Made by a program: the position numbers and the translations under genes. A stretch of 64,000 bases of DNA, from assembly GCA_047621325.1 (NCBI GenBank), contig JBLHLT010000002.1, positions 1 through 64,000 of the forward strand, in the 5' to 3' direction. Under the pieces are notes generated by a model that searched no databases, was not told where the DNA came from, and saw only the letters and a list, made by a program, of their open reading frames with translations. Numbering within the stretch: position 1 is the stretch's first letter; each line of letters starts with the position of its first letter. This DNA comes from Bermanella sp047621325. GTDB taxonomy: Bacteria > Pseudomonadota > Gammaproteobacteria > Pseudomonadales > Oceanobacteraceae. Below, piece by piece: positions 36,901 through 45,010 of this stretch.

Positions 36901-37925
36901 GACGCAAATATTTGTTTATGCGTGTCACTTGAGGTATCCCAGCTGACAAGGCTTATATTTGCTGCATGTGGTTGTTCAGTTGTATAAATATAATCAAAAA
37001 TAATTTCTGAGATGCCATCGTTATTGATGTCGACAGTATTAAATTTGGTCGTTGATCTTTGAAGGGATGAAATATAAACCCATGAACCGGTACTAGCAGG
37101 AGCAAACGATTGTAGCTGGCCAGGTGTTTGTGACAGAATTTCTGCTGCATCGTCATCATCAATATTGGCAACTTTAAAATTATCACCAAAATTTGCAGTA
37201 GATAACCCCGTTTTTTCGATGAAGCTAGTACCATTATAATTAAAATACTGACCAGCTGCGGTAATTAACTCTTGGTCGTATTTGGTGTTATCAATAACTA
37301 ATTTTTCGTAATCAATATTACCCGTTTGGCAGTAGCCACCAACGGCAAGTGATGATTCTAATTGATCGTTGTTTAATATATGCAGGTAATCTTCAGTACA
37401 TAGCACTAAGTAATTATTGAGATCGGTGCCTTGCAAGTTTACGATTGATTTTATGTTTTGATCAGCATCGATACCTTCATCTAACTGATTAGTTAAGCTA
37501 GATAATAAAAATTGATCTTCTGTAAGGATATGCTCAGAGGCTTCAGTGTCATCAGTAAACGCAATTTTTGAAACTAAGCCGTTTTTATGACCAACTATAA
37601 TCTCTTGGAAAGAAACCTGATAAGAAGACAGGTATTGCTGATCTTTGGCTTGCAACTCGCCAGAGCGGATAACTTTATAATCAGCGCCGTCCCAGTCTAA
37701 TAATAGCCAGTGATCATTAGCTTGATCAATTTGGCTTGAAGCCGTGGTAAATATTTCAGCGCGGTCATCATCATCTGCTTGCACAGAAAACATGGCCGCT
37801 TCGCCGATACGGCCAGCTAATGTAATGTGGGAAGCTTCTTTGGATTTGACTATATTATTATCAACAGCACTGTAAGCGGTTGAGCTAATTAGCAGAGAGC
37901 TAATTAGAGCTATCCTTAGATCCAT
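33951..37925 (-). CDS. Large exported protein with FG-GAP-like, Calx-beta and type-3 calcium-binding repeats
   Basis: ATG 37925 (MDLRIALISSLLISSTAYSA, with AAGGA upstream) gives 1,324 residues; the frame runs upstream to 37982. In order: signal peptide; a long N-terminal part with FG-GAP/VCBS-like segments (VANIDDDDAAEIL, VDINNDGISEIIF, FDFNADGIDELHF); a first Asp-rich block (about 751-816); a Calx-beta-like domain (about 916-1031); a PKD-like domain (about 1034-1130); and type-3 repeats of DSDGDGVGDNSD form (about 1131-1287). It ends with a GSSGSLHLFWLLMLLPVVV helix and TRRKAL, like a GlyGly-CTERM sorting tail. Likely a calcium-stabilised surface protein. Confidence 0.75.
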   Translation of the reverse strand: MDLRIALISSLLISSTAYSAVDNNIVKSKEASHITLAGRIGEAAMFSVQADDDDRAEIFTTASSQIDQANDHWLLLDWDGADYKVIRSGELQAKDQQYLSSYQVSFQEIIVGHKNGLVSKIAFTDDTEASEHILTEDQFLLSSLTNQLDEGIDADQNIKSIVNLQGTDLNNYLVLCTEDYLHILNNDQLESSLAVGGYCQTGNIDYEKLVIDNTKYDQELITAAGQYFNYNGTSFIEKTGLSTANFGDNFKVANIDDDDAAEILSQTPGQLQSFAPASTGSWVYISSLQRSTTKFNTVDINNDGISEIIFDYIYTTEQPHAANISLVSWDTSSDTHKQIFASAPHLNLSTAHLVATDLTAGTPQNFVLFVSNDKTANPTAKLLSQLNPNTLVSQWSGLTSTASRGFEGIAKSQVSNNIADYKITQIEQVTLGENLYEYAVKYLNSNTLSFDSALVPDFLDDEIVSVNSFEIFDFNADGIDELHFGGAANYTDTKGVVLSSKQDGSDYARIETPYIESVTALFVGNVNNANTTDMIATGKYTEETAISVYPVIDSVPSGSFWFAPGSGDTSFKKLISANIKGTDDFEVLGLHSQLASIDLSASILDSKIYNLSNLDLDQFSPITLADRPYEYALASDAAGMLHFIEPKDFDILATVKACDTELSAIHSVEINNNTHVAFSICGQTLQSWVLEYSTANIDFGYSLYPLANTDLGNADTSNSKLISITTSDDNTHLFTLLKNQFSRLTLNKGLSDDTDTDGKVNYRDVFPDDKTQWEDNDQDSLGDNQTGNNPDPSLNDIDNDGVLDGDDPDNNPENDFDPSNDSDNGSPIFTSTFDTVNTSSTDVLTTISLAAPSATDVFDDHNGTDIFISASTNGTPLNMNADKYEIDLASGRHSILWKASDNAGNITSANQIVNLYPSIAFTQSTSTIGEEQSSTIELTLSGESPVYPFDVEITVTAHSANNSDVSEDITTNLTVRFENDETTKTLTLSALDDDIAESDETLTLSIADTFEVNTWTINPVKNTHILTIVDVNEAPVVRIESEQNGAKTTSPDHISGIITLSSNVTDANNKDAHTYLWDLSSLGLGSSLLNTVAINPEVITPGVYTIRLTVTDNGLPAKSTMTTFTLNYIYGDSDDDGVADNLDKFPTNPKEWADNDGDGFGDEEEDRFPEDATEHADDDNDGTGNNADPFDNDPTETKDSDNDGVGDKKDAFPTNFNEQVDSDGDGVGDNSDIFPNDANEQYDADGDGVGDNTDAFPQDPKETKDSDGDRVGDNSDLFPLDPKRSKEVKEETKKEDEGFGSSGSLHLFWLLMLLPVVVTRRKAL

Positions 37926-38025
37926 GACGAATTCCTTATTTAGATTGCCATGGATTCTATAGTTATGAGCTTTGTAGCTCAAATATTTACGTTACTTAGA
38001 GTGAATAAAAAATAAGTAATTAATG

Positions 38026-38571
38026 CTAATTGATTAAACTATCAACAAAATCAAGCAAATCCTGTTTGATTATAACGTCCTCTAATCGGAAGCCTTTATC
38101 CAGTGTCCTTTCCCCTTTACCCGTTTTAACCAATACCGGTTTCATTCCCGCAGTAACACCGGCTTCTAAGTCACGTAAGCTGTCACCTACCATGTAACAA
38201 TTTTTAGCGCTTATGTTTAACTCGGCTTCAATTTGATGGATCAAGCCTGGTAACGGCTTACGGCAATCGCATTTGTCATTAGGGCCGTGAGGGCAGTAGG
38301 CGATGAAATCAAAATTACCGCCGTGCACGGCTGCTAGGGCGGCCATTTTACGGTGCATGGCATCTAATGTTTCGACGCTGAAATAACCGCGCGCAATGCC
38401 TGATTGATTTGTTGCAACAGCAATTTTGTAACCCGCTTGGGTTAGTTTACCTATGGCTTCCATTGAGCCGGGTAAGGGTATCCATTCATCGACGCTTTTG
38501 ACGTAATCATCGCTGTCGTAATTAATGACGCCGTCACGGTCTAGAATAATAAGCTTAATAGGATTTTCCAC
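38026..38571 (-). CDS. gmhB: D-glycero-beta-D-manno-heptose 1,7-bisphosphate 7-phosphatase
   Basis: This HAD-family phosphatase acts in the ADP-heptose pathway for LPS core. The 181 residues show the nucleophile motif ILDRDGVIN, ATNQSGIARG, the zinc-binding CPHGPNDKCDCRKP loop and GDSLRDLEAG. It lies upstream of the dnaA-gyrB block next to glyS, matching the Pseudomonas order. The gene between gyrB and gmhB in pseudomonads (an acyltransferase) is absent here. Confidence 0.95.
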   Translation of the reverse strand: MENPIKLIILDRDGVINYDSDDYVKSVDEWIPLPGSMEAIGKLTQAGYKIAVATNQSGIARGYFSVETLDAMHRKMAALAAVHGGNFDFIAYCPHGPNDKCDCRKPLPGLIHQIEAELNISAKNCYMVGDSLRDLEAGVTAGMKPVLVKTGKGERTLDKGFRLEDVIIKQDLLDFVDSLIN

Positions 38572-38597
38572 AGGTAGTCCGGAGAATATAGGCTAAT

Positions 38598-38663
38598 GTG
38601 GGAGGGCGCTTGCGCGCGAAAAGCGGTTTGGTAATAGCTTATCGCGCGCAAGCGCCCTCCCAC
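38598..38663. repeat. Complete REP-like palindrome between gmhB and glyS
   Basis: Two 22-base arms (38598-38619, beginning GTGGGAGGGCGC, and 38642-38663, ending GCGCCCTCCCAC) are perfect inverted repeats around a 22-base spacer. This is the best-preserved of the four copies in the window. Confidence 0.9.
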
Positions 38664-38672
38664 AGGAGGTGC

Positions 38673-40763
38673 TTAAAGCGTTGAAATATCGGCAACGTTT
38701 AAAAACAAGTTACGCAGTTGATTTAACAGCGCTAAACGGTTTTGTTTAACCGCTTCGTCATCCGCCATAACCATTACGTTATCAAAGAAGGCATCAATAC
38801 TGTCACGTAGCGTGGTTAAGCTGGTTAGGTATTCAGCATAATTACCACGATTGAAAATAGGCTGCACTTCTAGGCCCTTAACACGTAACTCTTCAAAAAG
38901 CGTCTTCTCTGCACTTTCCTGTAATAAAGCAGTATCAACCTTTGCTTCATCGTTAGTCATAAAGGCATCGTTTTTCGCAAGAATATTCGATACACGTTTA
39001 TTCGCGCTAGCCAGTGCTTCGGCGCTGTCTAATTTAGAGAACGCATAAACCGCTTGTACACGTTTGTTAATATCCAGCGGTTGTGTAATGCCTTTAGCGC
39101 GAACCGCTTGGAAAACAACCGTAGGAATGTTTTGGTCTTGGTACCAAGCACTGAAACGATCCAGCATGTATTCGGTTAGTTTGCCTTTGTTCTCTGCGTT
39201 TAATTCGGTTGGCCAGTTGTTATCAATGGCCCAGTCGATTAAGTCGCTTAAGTCGATGTTGATTTGTTTTTCAACTAACAAGCGAAGCACACCTAAAGAC
39301 GCACGACGCAGTGCAAATGGGTCCTTACCGCCTGTTGGTATTTGGCCGATACCAAACAAGCCCACTAGGCTGTCTAGGCGGTCTGCTAACGCAAGTGCGG
39401 TACCGGTTACGGTTTCAGGTAAGTCGTCACCCGAGAACGCAGGCATGTATTGCTCGTTCATAGCCGCACACACTTCAGCGTGTTCGCCGTCGTGTTGTGC
39501 GTAATAAGAACCCGCTAGACCTTGTAGGTCAGTGAATTCAAATACCATGTCAGACAGTAAATCGGTTTTACACAATTTAGCGGCGCGTTCAGCGAGTTTT
39601 ACATCACCGCCCATTGCAGAGCTGATTTGTGCCGCCAACTTCATTAAACGCTCAGATTTATCTTTAAGCGTGCCGAGTTTTTGTACCCACAATACGGTGT
39701 CTAATTTTTCAAAGCGACTTTCTAGGGTTTTCTTACGGTCAGTATCCCAGAAGAATTTTGCATCACTTAAGCGTGGACGAATGACTTTCTCGTTACCTTC
39801 GATCACTTGTTGTGGGTCTTTCGATTCAATATTACAAACCGTGATGAAGTTAGGCATTAATTTGCCGTCTTTTGTTTCCACGTGGAAATATTTTTGGTGC
39901 TCTTTCATCGAGCTGATTAAGGCTTCAGATGGCACTTCTAAAAATGCAGTGTCGAACTTGCCCGCAAGGGCGGTTGGCCATTCATTCAAAGAAGCAACTT
40001 CGTCTAATAGGTCTTCATCAATGACCGCAACGCCGCCCAGTTTTGCGCCTTCGGCTTCAACTTGTGCGCGAATCATGGCTTTACGTTCTTCGTAATCGGC
40101 CAGTACTTTGCCTTGGTCTTTTAGAATGCCTTCATAAGCCGCAGGGCTTGTAATGGCAATTTCACGGTTTGCGTGAAAGCGGTGGCCCTTGGTAAAGAAG
40201 TTTGATGCAACACCTAGGATGTTGGCCTCAACTACTTTGTTATCAAGCAACATTAAAATCCAGTGCACAGGGCGCACAAATTCAATACGGCTTGAACCCC
40301 AACGCATGCGTTTAGGGATCGGTAATTTATTCAGTGAGTCTTGAATAGCAACCGGTAACTCGTCAGTGGCTTTAGCACCGGCGACGTCTTGAGCGTAATA
40401 AAGGCGCTCACCTTTTTCATCCGTAATACGGCCCACTTCATCAAAGTTAATGCCGTTTGAGCGGGCAAAGCCTTCCGCTGCTTTTGTCGGTTTACCGTCA
40501 GCGCCAATGGCCACGTTGGTATAAGGGCCAAATTTTTCAACTTTGCTGTCTTTACCTTGGGCTTCTAAACCTTCAAGGCGCAGCGCTAAGCGACGCGGGG
40601 CCGCAAATAATTTACTGCTCGCAAATGAAATTTCTTTGGCGTTTAAGTGCGCTTCGATACCGGCTTGAAATGCAGCCGCTAGGCTTTTTAATGCCTTTGG
40701 TGGTAACTCTTCGGTACCAATTTCAACTAAAAAATCGTGCTTAACAATATTTGAATCAGTCAT
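38673..40763 (-). CDS. glyS: Glycyl-tRNA synthetase beta subunit
   Basis: This is the large subunit of the alpha2beta2 bacterial GlyRS. The 696 residues begin with DFLVEIGTEELPPKALKSL and contain NIESKDPQQVIEGNEKVIRPRLSDA and the HD-like and anticodon-binding C-terminal parts. Its start overlaps the glyQ stop by one base, so the two are translationally coupled. A palindrome TTTCCACGTGGAAA at 39875-39888 resembles parS and encodes FHVE. Confidence 0.98.
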   Translation of the reverse strand: MTDSNIVKHDFLVEIGTEELPPKALKSLAAAFQAGIEAHLNAKEISFASSKLFAAPRRLALRLEGLEAQGKDSKVEKFGPYTNVAIGADGKPTKAAEGFARSNGINFDEVGRITDEKGERLYYAQDVAGAKATDELPVAIQDSLNKLPIPKRMRWGSSRIEFVRPVHWILMLLDNKVVEANILGVASNFFTKGHRFHANREIAITSPAAYEGILKDQGKVLADYEERKAMIRAQVEAEGAKLGGVAVIDEDLLDEVASLNEWPTALAGKFDTAFLEVPSEALISSMKEHQKYFHVETKDGKLMPNFITVCNIESKDPQQVIEGNEKVIRPRLSDAKFFWDTDRKKTLESRFEKLDTVLWVQKLGTLKDKSERLMKLAAQISSAMGGDVKLAERAAKLCKTDLLSDMVFEFTDLQGLAGSYYAQHDGEHAEVCAAMNEQYMPAFSGDDLPETVTGTALALADRLDSLVGLFGIGQIPTGGKDPFALRRASLGVLRLLVEKQINIDLSDLIDWAIDNNWPTELNAENKGKLTEYMLDRFSAWYQDQNIPTVVFQAVRAKGITQPLDINKRVQAVYAFSKLDSAEALASANKRVSNILAKNDAFMTNDEAKVDTALLQESAEKTLFEELRVKGLEVQPIFNRGNYAEYLTSLTTLRDSIDAFFDNVMVMADDEAVKQNRLALLNQLRNLFLNVADISTL
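39874..39889. promoter_or_regulatory. Degenerate parS-like palindrome inside glyS
   Basis: GTTTCCACGTGGAAAT shares the 10-bp CCACGTGG core and its flanks with the two recF sites but has T and A in place of G and C at the outer positions. It lies 12 kb from the recF sites, within the range over which parS sites are usually found. Chance is possible because one site has only the central palindrome. Confidence 0.4.
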
Positions 40764-41776
40764 TACTTAGCTCCCTTTTTCTTGGCATCTTTTGCGGCTT
40801 TTTTAGCAGCGGCATCAGCGGCCGCTTTTTCTTCTGCAACCACATTGGCGATTACTTCATCGCGAAGGGCGGCAGGTGCCAGAGGGAACTTAAGCTGATA
40901 ACGGGATTTAAAATACGCTTCTGCCACAGAGCGTGCCAAGGTACGTACACGTAAAATATAACCCTGACGTTCGGTCACAGAAATCGCGTGACGGGCATCT
41001 AACATGTTAAAGGCGTGGGATGCTTTTAGTACTTGCTCGTAGGCAGGTAAAGCAAGGCCCGCTTCAATTAAGCGCGCGCAATCGCTTTCGTGTTGGTTGA
41101 ACGCTTGGAATAAAAAGTCCACATCGGCGTGTTCAAAGTTGTAAGCCGATTGTTCCACTTCGTTTTGATGGAACACATCGCCGTAAGTGACTTTTGAGCC
41201 GTCTGGGCCGTAACACCAAACGAGATCAAAGATGCTGTCTACGTTTTGCAGGTACATGGCAATACGCTCAAGACCATAAGTAATTTCGCCTGTCACTGGG
41301 TAACATTCAAGGCCGCCTACTTGTTGGAAGTAGGTGAACTGTGTGACCTCCATGCCGTTTAACCAAACTTCCCAGCCTAACCCCCAAGCGCCCAATGTTG
41401 GGCTTTCCCAGTTATCTTCTACGAAACGTACGTCATGGACGCCCGTATCGATGCCGATGACTTTTAAGCTTTCAAGATACTTGTCTTGGATATCCAGCGG
41501 TGATGGCTTCATCACCACTTGGAACTGGTAGTAATGTTGTAAACGGTTTGGGTTTTCACCATAGCGGCCGTCAGTTGGACGACGACACGGTTGCACGTAT
41601 GCGGCGTTCCAAGTTTCTGGGCCTACGGCGCGTAAAAAAGTTGAGGTATGGAAAGTACCGGCACCCACTTCAAGATCGATGGGTTGGTTGATAACACAGC
41701 CTTGCTGTGACCAAAAGTTTTGCAGGGTAGCAATAAGCCCCTGAAAGGTTTTTACGTCGTAATTATTTGAGGACAC
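40763..41776 (-). CDS. glyQ: Glycyl-tRNA synthetase alpha subunit with Ala/Lys-rich tail
   Basis: This is the catalytic subunit of the alpha2beta2 GlyRS. It contains TFQGLIATLQNFW, GAGTFHTSTFLRAVG, QPCRRPTDGRYGENPNRLQHYYQFQV (cut short) and the class II motifs. At 337 residues it is about 30 longer than the E. coli protein; the excess is a C-terminal tail AEEKAAADAAAKKAAKDAKK. The tail is simple-sequence and probably disordered or helical. Confidence 0.97.
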   Translation of the reverse strand: MSSNNYDVKTFQGLIATLQNFWSQQGCVINQPIDLEVGAGTFHTSTFLRAVGPETWNAAYVQPCRRPTDGRYGENPNRLQHYYQFQVVMKPSPLDIQDKYLESLKVIGIDTGVHDVRFVEDNWESPTLGAWGLGWEVWLNGMEVTQFTYFQQVGGLECYPVTGEITYGLERIAMYLQNVDSIFDLVWCYGPDGSKVTYGDVFHQNEVEQSAYNFEHADVDFLFQAFNQHESDCARLIEAGLALPAYEQVLKASHAFNMLDARHAISVTERQGYILRVRTLARSVAEAYFKSRYQLKFPLAPAALRDEVIANVVAEEKAAADAAAKKAAKDAKKKGAK

Positions 41777-41873
41777 TGTGGCCTACCGAATCTGGAAACA
41801 GAAAAGCACACGATTATACGGGCCTAGGGCCTTAGATACTAGGGCGTTTCATGGCGTGTAAGTATAAACAGAT

Positions 41874-42527
41874 TTAAGGGAATATCAGGCGTAACTGCGC
41901 CCCTTGTGGCGGCTGGTTGCAAATGGTTATGGTGCCGGTTTTGCCGTTTCGTTTGTGGGCTTTAAGTGCTTGTTCGATTAAATAGAGTCCTAAGCCGCTG
42001 TCGGCTCCGCTAGGGTTAAAGTCTCCTTGATCATCAATTTGGTTGGGTTCAAAACCTGGGCCATTATCGCTGACAATCACAACCCAGTGGCCATCGGTGT
42101 GTTCTTCAATTTCAATTAGGGCTTTATTGGCCCCTGCTTGTAATGCATTTATGCAGGCATTATGCAGAGCAATGTTAAGTAATTGCTCGTCATAAAATTG
42201 GTTAAAGTCGTGATCAAAATTGGCTTCTATATTGAGGCCATGCAACTCAAAAAATTCTTTTGCTAAAGGGGTGACAGTGTCCATTAACCAATGCTCGTCT
42301 ACATTGGGTTGAAACGCTTGGTTTTGGATTTTCAATATAGACAGTAATTCAACTAAGCGATGGCTTAAGTTATTGCTGTGTCGCTGCAGTTTATCCATTA
42401 ACGATTGCTGCTCAGGGTTGAGTTGCAGTGCATCATTAAGTTCGGATTCTACGTCGAGCAACGCTTGCATTTGATTTTTTAGATCATGCAGTTGGGCGCT
42501 TAATAGGGTGTTAATATCAAAGCTCAT
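41874..42527 (-). CDS. Soluble sensor histidine kinase
   Basis: No membrane segment is seen in the 217 residues. An N-terminal dimerisation helix carries a likely phosphoacceptor His14 in AQLHDLKNQMQAL. The HATPase domain follows with the N box (ALHNACINALQAGANKA), DNGPGFEP and SGLGLYLIEQAL. It lies 7 bases after the receiver-TPR gene, so the two form a pair. Signal input is unknown and may come through the TPR protein. Confidence 0.85.
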   Translation of the reverse strand: MSFDINTLLSAQLHDLKNQMQALLDVESELNDALQLNPEQQSLMDKLQRHSNNLSHRLVELLSILKIQNQAFQPNVDEHWLMDTVTPLAKEFFELHGLNIEANFDHDFNQFYDEQLLNIALHNACINALQAGANKALIEIEEHTDGHWVVIVSDNGPGFEPNQIDDQGDFNPSGADSGLGLYLIEQALKAHKRNGKTGTITICNQPPQGAQLRLIFP

Positions 42528-42534
42528 GGTTCGC

Positions 42535-44169
42535 CTATATCATCCTTGTTAGCCGCTCTTGGCTTTTTTTCAGTAGCAGCCAGCGTTGGTGTCGATCATC
42601 ATTGCTTGGTATGTCGCCTACTCGGCGTAAGAGCTCGTTGACTTCGTCTAGCATTTCGCGAGTGGCCGCGCGTTGATCCATATAGGTGATTTTCACTTGA
42701 ATGGCATTGAGTAAAACCGCTAAACCCGCTTCTTTATAAGCGGTGGCTTGATCCAATAATTCGATCGCTTGTGATAGCTGTCCCCGCTCAAAGAAGCTAA
42801 TGGCTTTATCGTTAATTTCGGTGGTGTATTGGCGCACCACTTGTTCACTGATTTCGTTTTTCGTGCGCTCTAATTCGCGCTCTTCAGCACGGGTTAGCGT
42901 TTTCGATTTAGATAGTACACCCAGCAAGTCTTGTGCTTTTGCATGTTGTTTAGTGGCGATGTAAATATTGGCCATAGACAATAACGTGGCGTTGTTTGGT
43001 TCGTTAATGCCAGCTAATAGTTTTTCAGCTTTATCGGCACAGGCTTTTGCATCGGCGTCTTTACCTAAGTTGGTAAACGTGGTGCTTTCAATCATGGTGG
43101 CTTCGAGCACATATTCTGGGCTGTCTGAGTAAATGGCTTTTACTTCTTCAATGGCTTTGAATGCTTCAGCACTGCCTGCACGGGTATCTCGGTTATTGGT
43201 GGGCGATATTTTATGTTGTACGGCTTTGGCAAACGATAAATAATTTTTAACCGAGCGATAGCAGCTGTATCGTGCCAGCTTAACGGATTGCTTAAATGCG
43301 GTTTCGGCCACAGCTAGGTCTTTATTCGCAAAGGCAATACGGCCCAACTCCATTTGTCGTAATACTTGTTTGGGTGAAACTTGGGTGGCCGATATTAAAA
43401 TATTTTGCGCAGATTGAAGGTCTTTATGTTTCAAATGAATTTTGGCCATTAGGTCATAACACTGCACATACTTAGGGTGTTGTTTAATGGTGTATTCGAG
43501 TAATTTCTTTGATTCTTTGTACTCACCTTTATGGAATAAACAGGTGGCTTTACCCAGTAGCGCCCAAGTAATTTCGTGGTCTTCTAATATACTGTCGTAT
43601 AAGGCAAGGGCTTCATCATTGCGCTTCATTGACATGAGCGTGCGTCCCTTGATCCGCTCGACCCTGTTTTTAAGTCTAGGTTTGGATTGGATGTATTCGT
43701 CGCAAAGCTGCAACACTTCGTTTTTGGCTTGCCGATCAATGGCATCGTTGATGGGCCGTAAAAATTCCTTGATGGTTAAAATACGGGTTAATCTTTGGCG
43801 CATAATGTCGATTGTAAAAGGCTTGGTGACATAGTCATCTGGCTCATACTCAATCGCGCCCATTACCATATCCATCGCATTTTCGCCGGTCAGCATGACA
43901 AAGGTCGCGGTGGCCTTTAGGCGACGTATAAACCGAGCTTCTTCTAAAATTTGTTGACCATCACGGCCACGACCCAAGTTGTAATCGCTGATGACTAAGT
44001 CATAGTCATTATTAAGAATAAATTCAGTCGCTTCGTCGCCATCCATGGCCACATCCACTTTTGTGGCGCCAAGTATGACCAGCATTTTCTTCATAGCACT
44101 GCGTGACTCAACCAGGTCATCCACTGCGAGAATGCGCTTGCCAGCAAGCATGACATCTAAATTGGCCAT
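42535..44169 (-). CDS. Response regulator with TPR repeats
   Basis: Residues 10-130 are a receiver domain with acidic pocket D17-D18, phosphoacceptor Asp62 (LVISDYNLG) and DDYVTKPF. The remaining ~400 residues are alpha-helical with TPR-like repeats (for example GKATCLFHKGEYKESKKLLEY, MELGRIAFANKDLAVAETAF). There is no DNA-binding or enzymatic output domain, so output is probably by protein contact. It is the first gene of the pair with the histidine kinase. Confidence 0.85.
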   Translation of the reverse strand: MANLDVMLAGKRILAVDDLVESRSAMKKMLVILGATKVDVAMDGDEATEFILNNDYDLVISDYNLGRGRDGQQILEEARFIRRLKATATFVMLTGENAMDMVMGAIEYEPDDYVTKPFTIDIMRQRLTRILTIKEFLRPINDAIDRQAKNEVLQLCDEYIQSKPRLKNRVERIKGRTLMSMKRNDEALALYDSILEDHEITWALLGKATCLFHKGEYKESKKLLEYTIKQHPKYVQCYDLMAKIHLKHKDLQSAQNILISATQVSPKQVLRQMELGRIAFANKDLAVAETAFKQSVKLARYSCYRSVKNYLSFAKAVQHKISPTNNRDTRAGSAEAFKAIEEVKAIYSDSPEYVLEATMIESTTFTNLGKDADAKACADKAEKLLAGINEPNNATLLSMANIYIATKQHAKAQDLLGVLSKSKTLTRAEERELERTKNEISEQVVRQYTTEINDKAISFFERGQLSQAIELLDQATAYKEAGLAVLLNAIQVKITYMDQRAATREMLDEVNELLRRVGDIPSNDDRHQRWLLLKKSQERLTRMI

Positions 44170-44322
44170 AAATCATCCCTATTACCTGATCTAAGAATAG
44201 TCAAAGATAGATAATTCGCAGGCGGTAGAGAAAAATATCTAAAATCAGCGTTGTGACGGTGGTGCTAAAGTGCTGGCTGGCACTGGTGAAGGGGAGCGGT
44301 GTTTTCACACACCGTATTCATT

Positions 44323-44367
44323 TTAATTGTAGGTCATCAGTATGAGCAACTTTAAACCTTGTACCAT
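44323..44367 (-). pseudogene. Remnant of a third immunity-lipoprotein gene (14 codons)
   Basis: The frame reads MVQGLKLLILMTYN then stop. It aligns with the first residues of the two full copies (MVQGLKSLILS, MVQGLKLLILS) and lies exactly 643 bases downstream of the second copy's start. Homology to the immunity gene ends at about 44340. Confidence 0.75.
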
Positions 44368-44485
44368 TGAATAATGCCTTGTGAGTTGGTGTGTAGTTGC
44401 CATTTATCTTGGTTTCCTAGCCCGGTGTTTTGTGTGTAAAACACGTCACGGCCGTCATGACCAAAGCCATTCTCACGAATGGCAT
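44352..44485 (-). pseudogene. Orphan effector C-terminal tip B
   Basis: The minus-strand frame reads LNAIRENGFGHDGRDVFYTQ, NTGLGNQDKWQLHTNSQGI and then IQWYKV-stop. It matches the last 40 residues of the Hcp-DUF2235 effector but has no upstream effector sequence. It follows the second immunity gene directly. A GCCATTC/GAATGGC hairpin (44466-44483) marks the junction. Confidence 0.8.
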
Positions 44486-45010
44486 TTAAGACCTAGGGGT
44501 TTCCTTTTCAACAACCTTGGCTTGGGCGTGGCCCACTTCATGGAGGACGCGGCCTTTAATATGGCCATCTCTTGCTGAGTTTGAAATCCAGACAACCACC
44601 TCACCATTTTCACCAAAGCCAATAATTAAATATGGGTCAGGGTGTTCTTCAACTCGTTTGTTATGAATTACTTCAAACGTAGGTAAATTCGTGGCCAGTT
44701 CATACAACTCATCGCTTAGTGCCACCGTGGCTTCAAAATATCGCTTGGGTTCGTAGTCGTACCATTTTACATAGACGCTTTTTGGTGCAGGGATGTCGTA
44801 GATGCTTTGTGTCCCTCCCCCCCACTCCCAGCAGCAGGTCATGATGCCGCCAATGGCAGACCATTTACCGTCAAATTCAATAATACCCGCATGCACTTTA
44901 TTGCCTTGATGCGTGCCCGTACCCACCACCATATAGTCGATGGTTTTCATGCAGCCCATTAGGCTCAACAGTAAGGTGCTGAGTATGAGTAATTTTAAGC
45001 CTTGTACCAT
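44486..45010 (-). CDS. DUF2931-type lipoprotein, putative immunity protein, copy 2
   Basis: ATG 45010 gives a 174-residue lipoprotein (MVQGLKLLILSTLLLSLMGC); the frame also runs to ATG 45046. The mature domain has TCCWEWGGG, PKSVYVKWYDYEPKRYFEATV and LIIGFGENGEVVVWI, resembling the DUF2931 lipoproteins found beside type VI lipase effectors. It is colinear with copy 1, with near-identical ends but variable segments around residues 30-70 and 110-140. Immunity function is inferred from position and the periplasmic anchor. Confidence 0.75.
   Translation of the reverse strand: MVQGLKLLILSTLLLSLMGCMKTIDYMVVGTGTHQGNKVHAGIIEFDGKWSAIGGIMTCCWEWGGGTQSIYDIPAPKSVYVKWYDYEPKRYFEATVALSDELYELATNLPTFEVIHNKRVEEHPDPYLIIGFGENGEVVVWISNSARDGHIKGRVLHEVGHAQAKVVEKETPRS

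Noticed and set aside
44290..44315. Hairpin-like CGGTGT/ACACCG segment downstream of the cassette array
   Set aside because: The stem is only six bases, and no T run follows on the minus strand, so terminator function is not supported.
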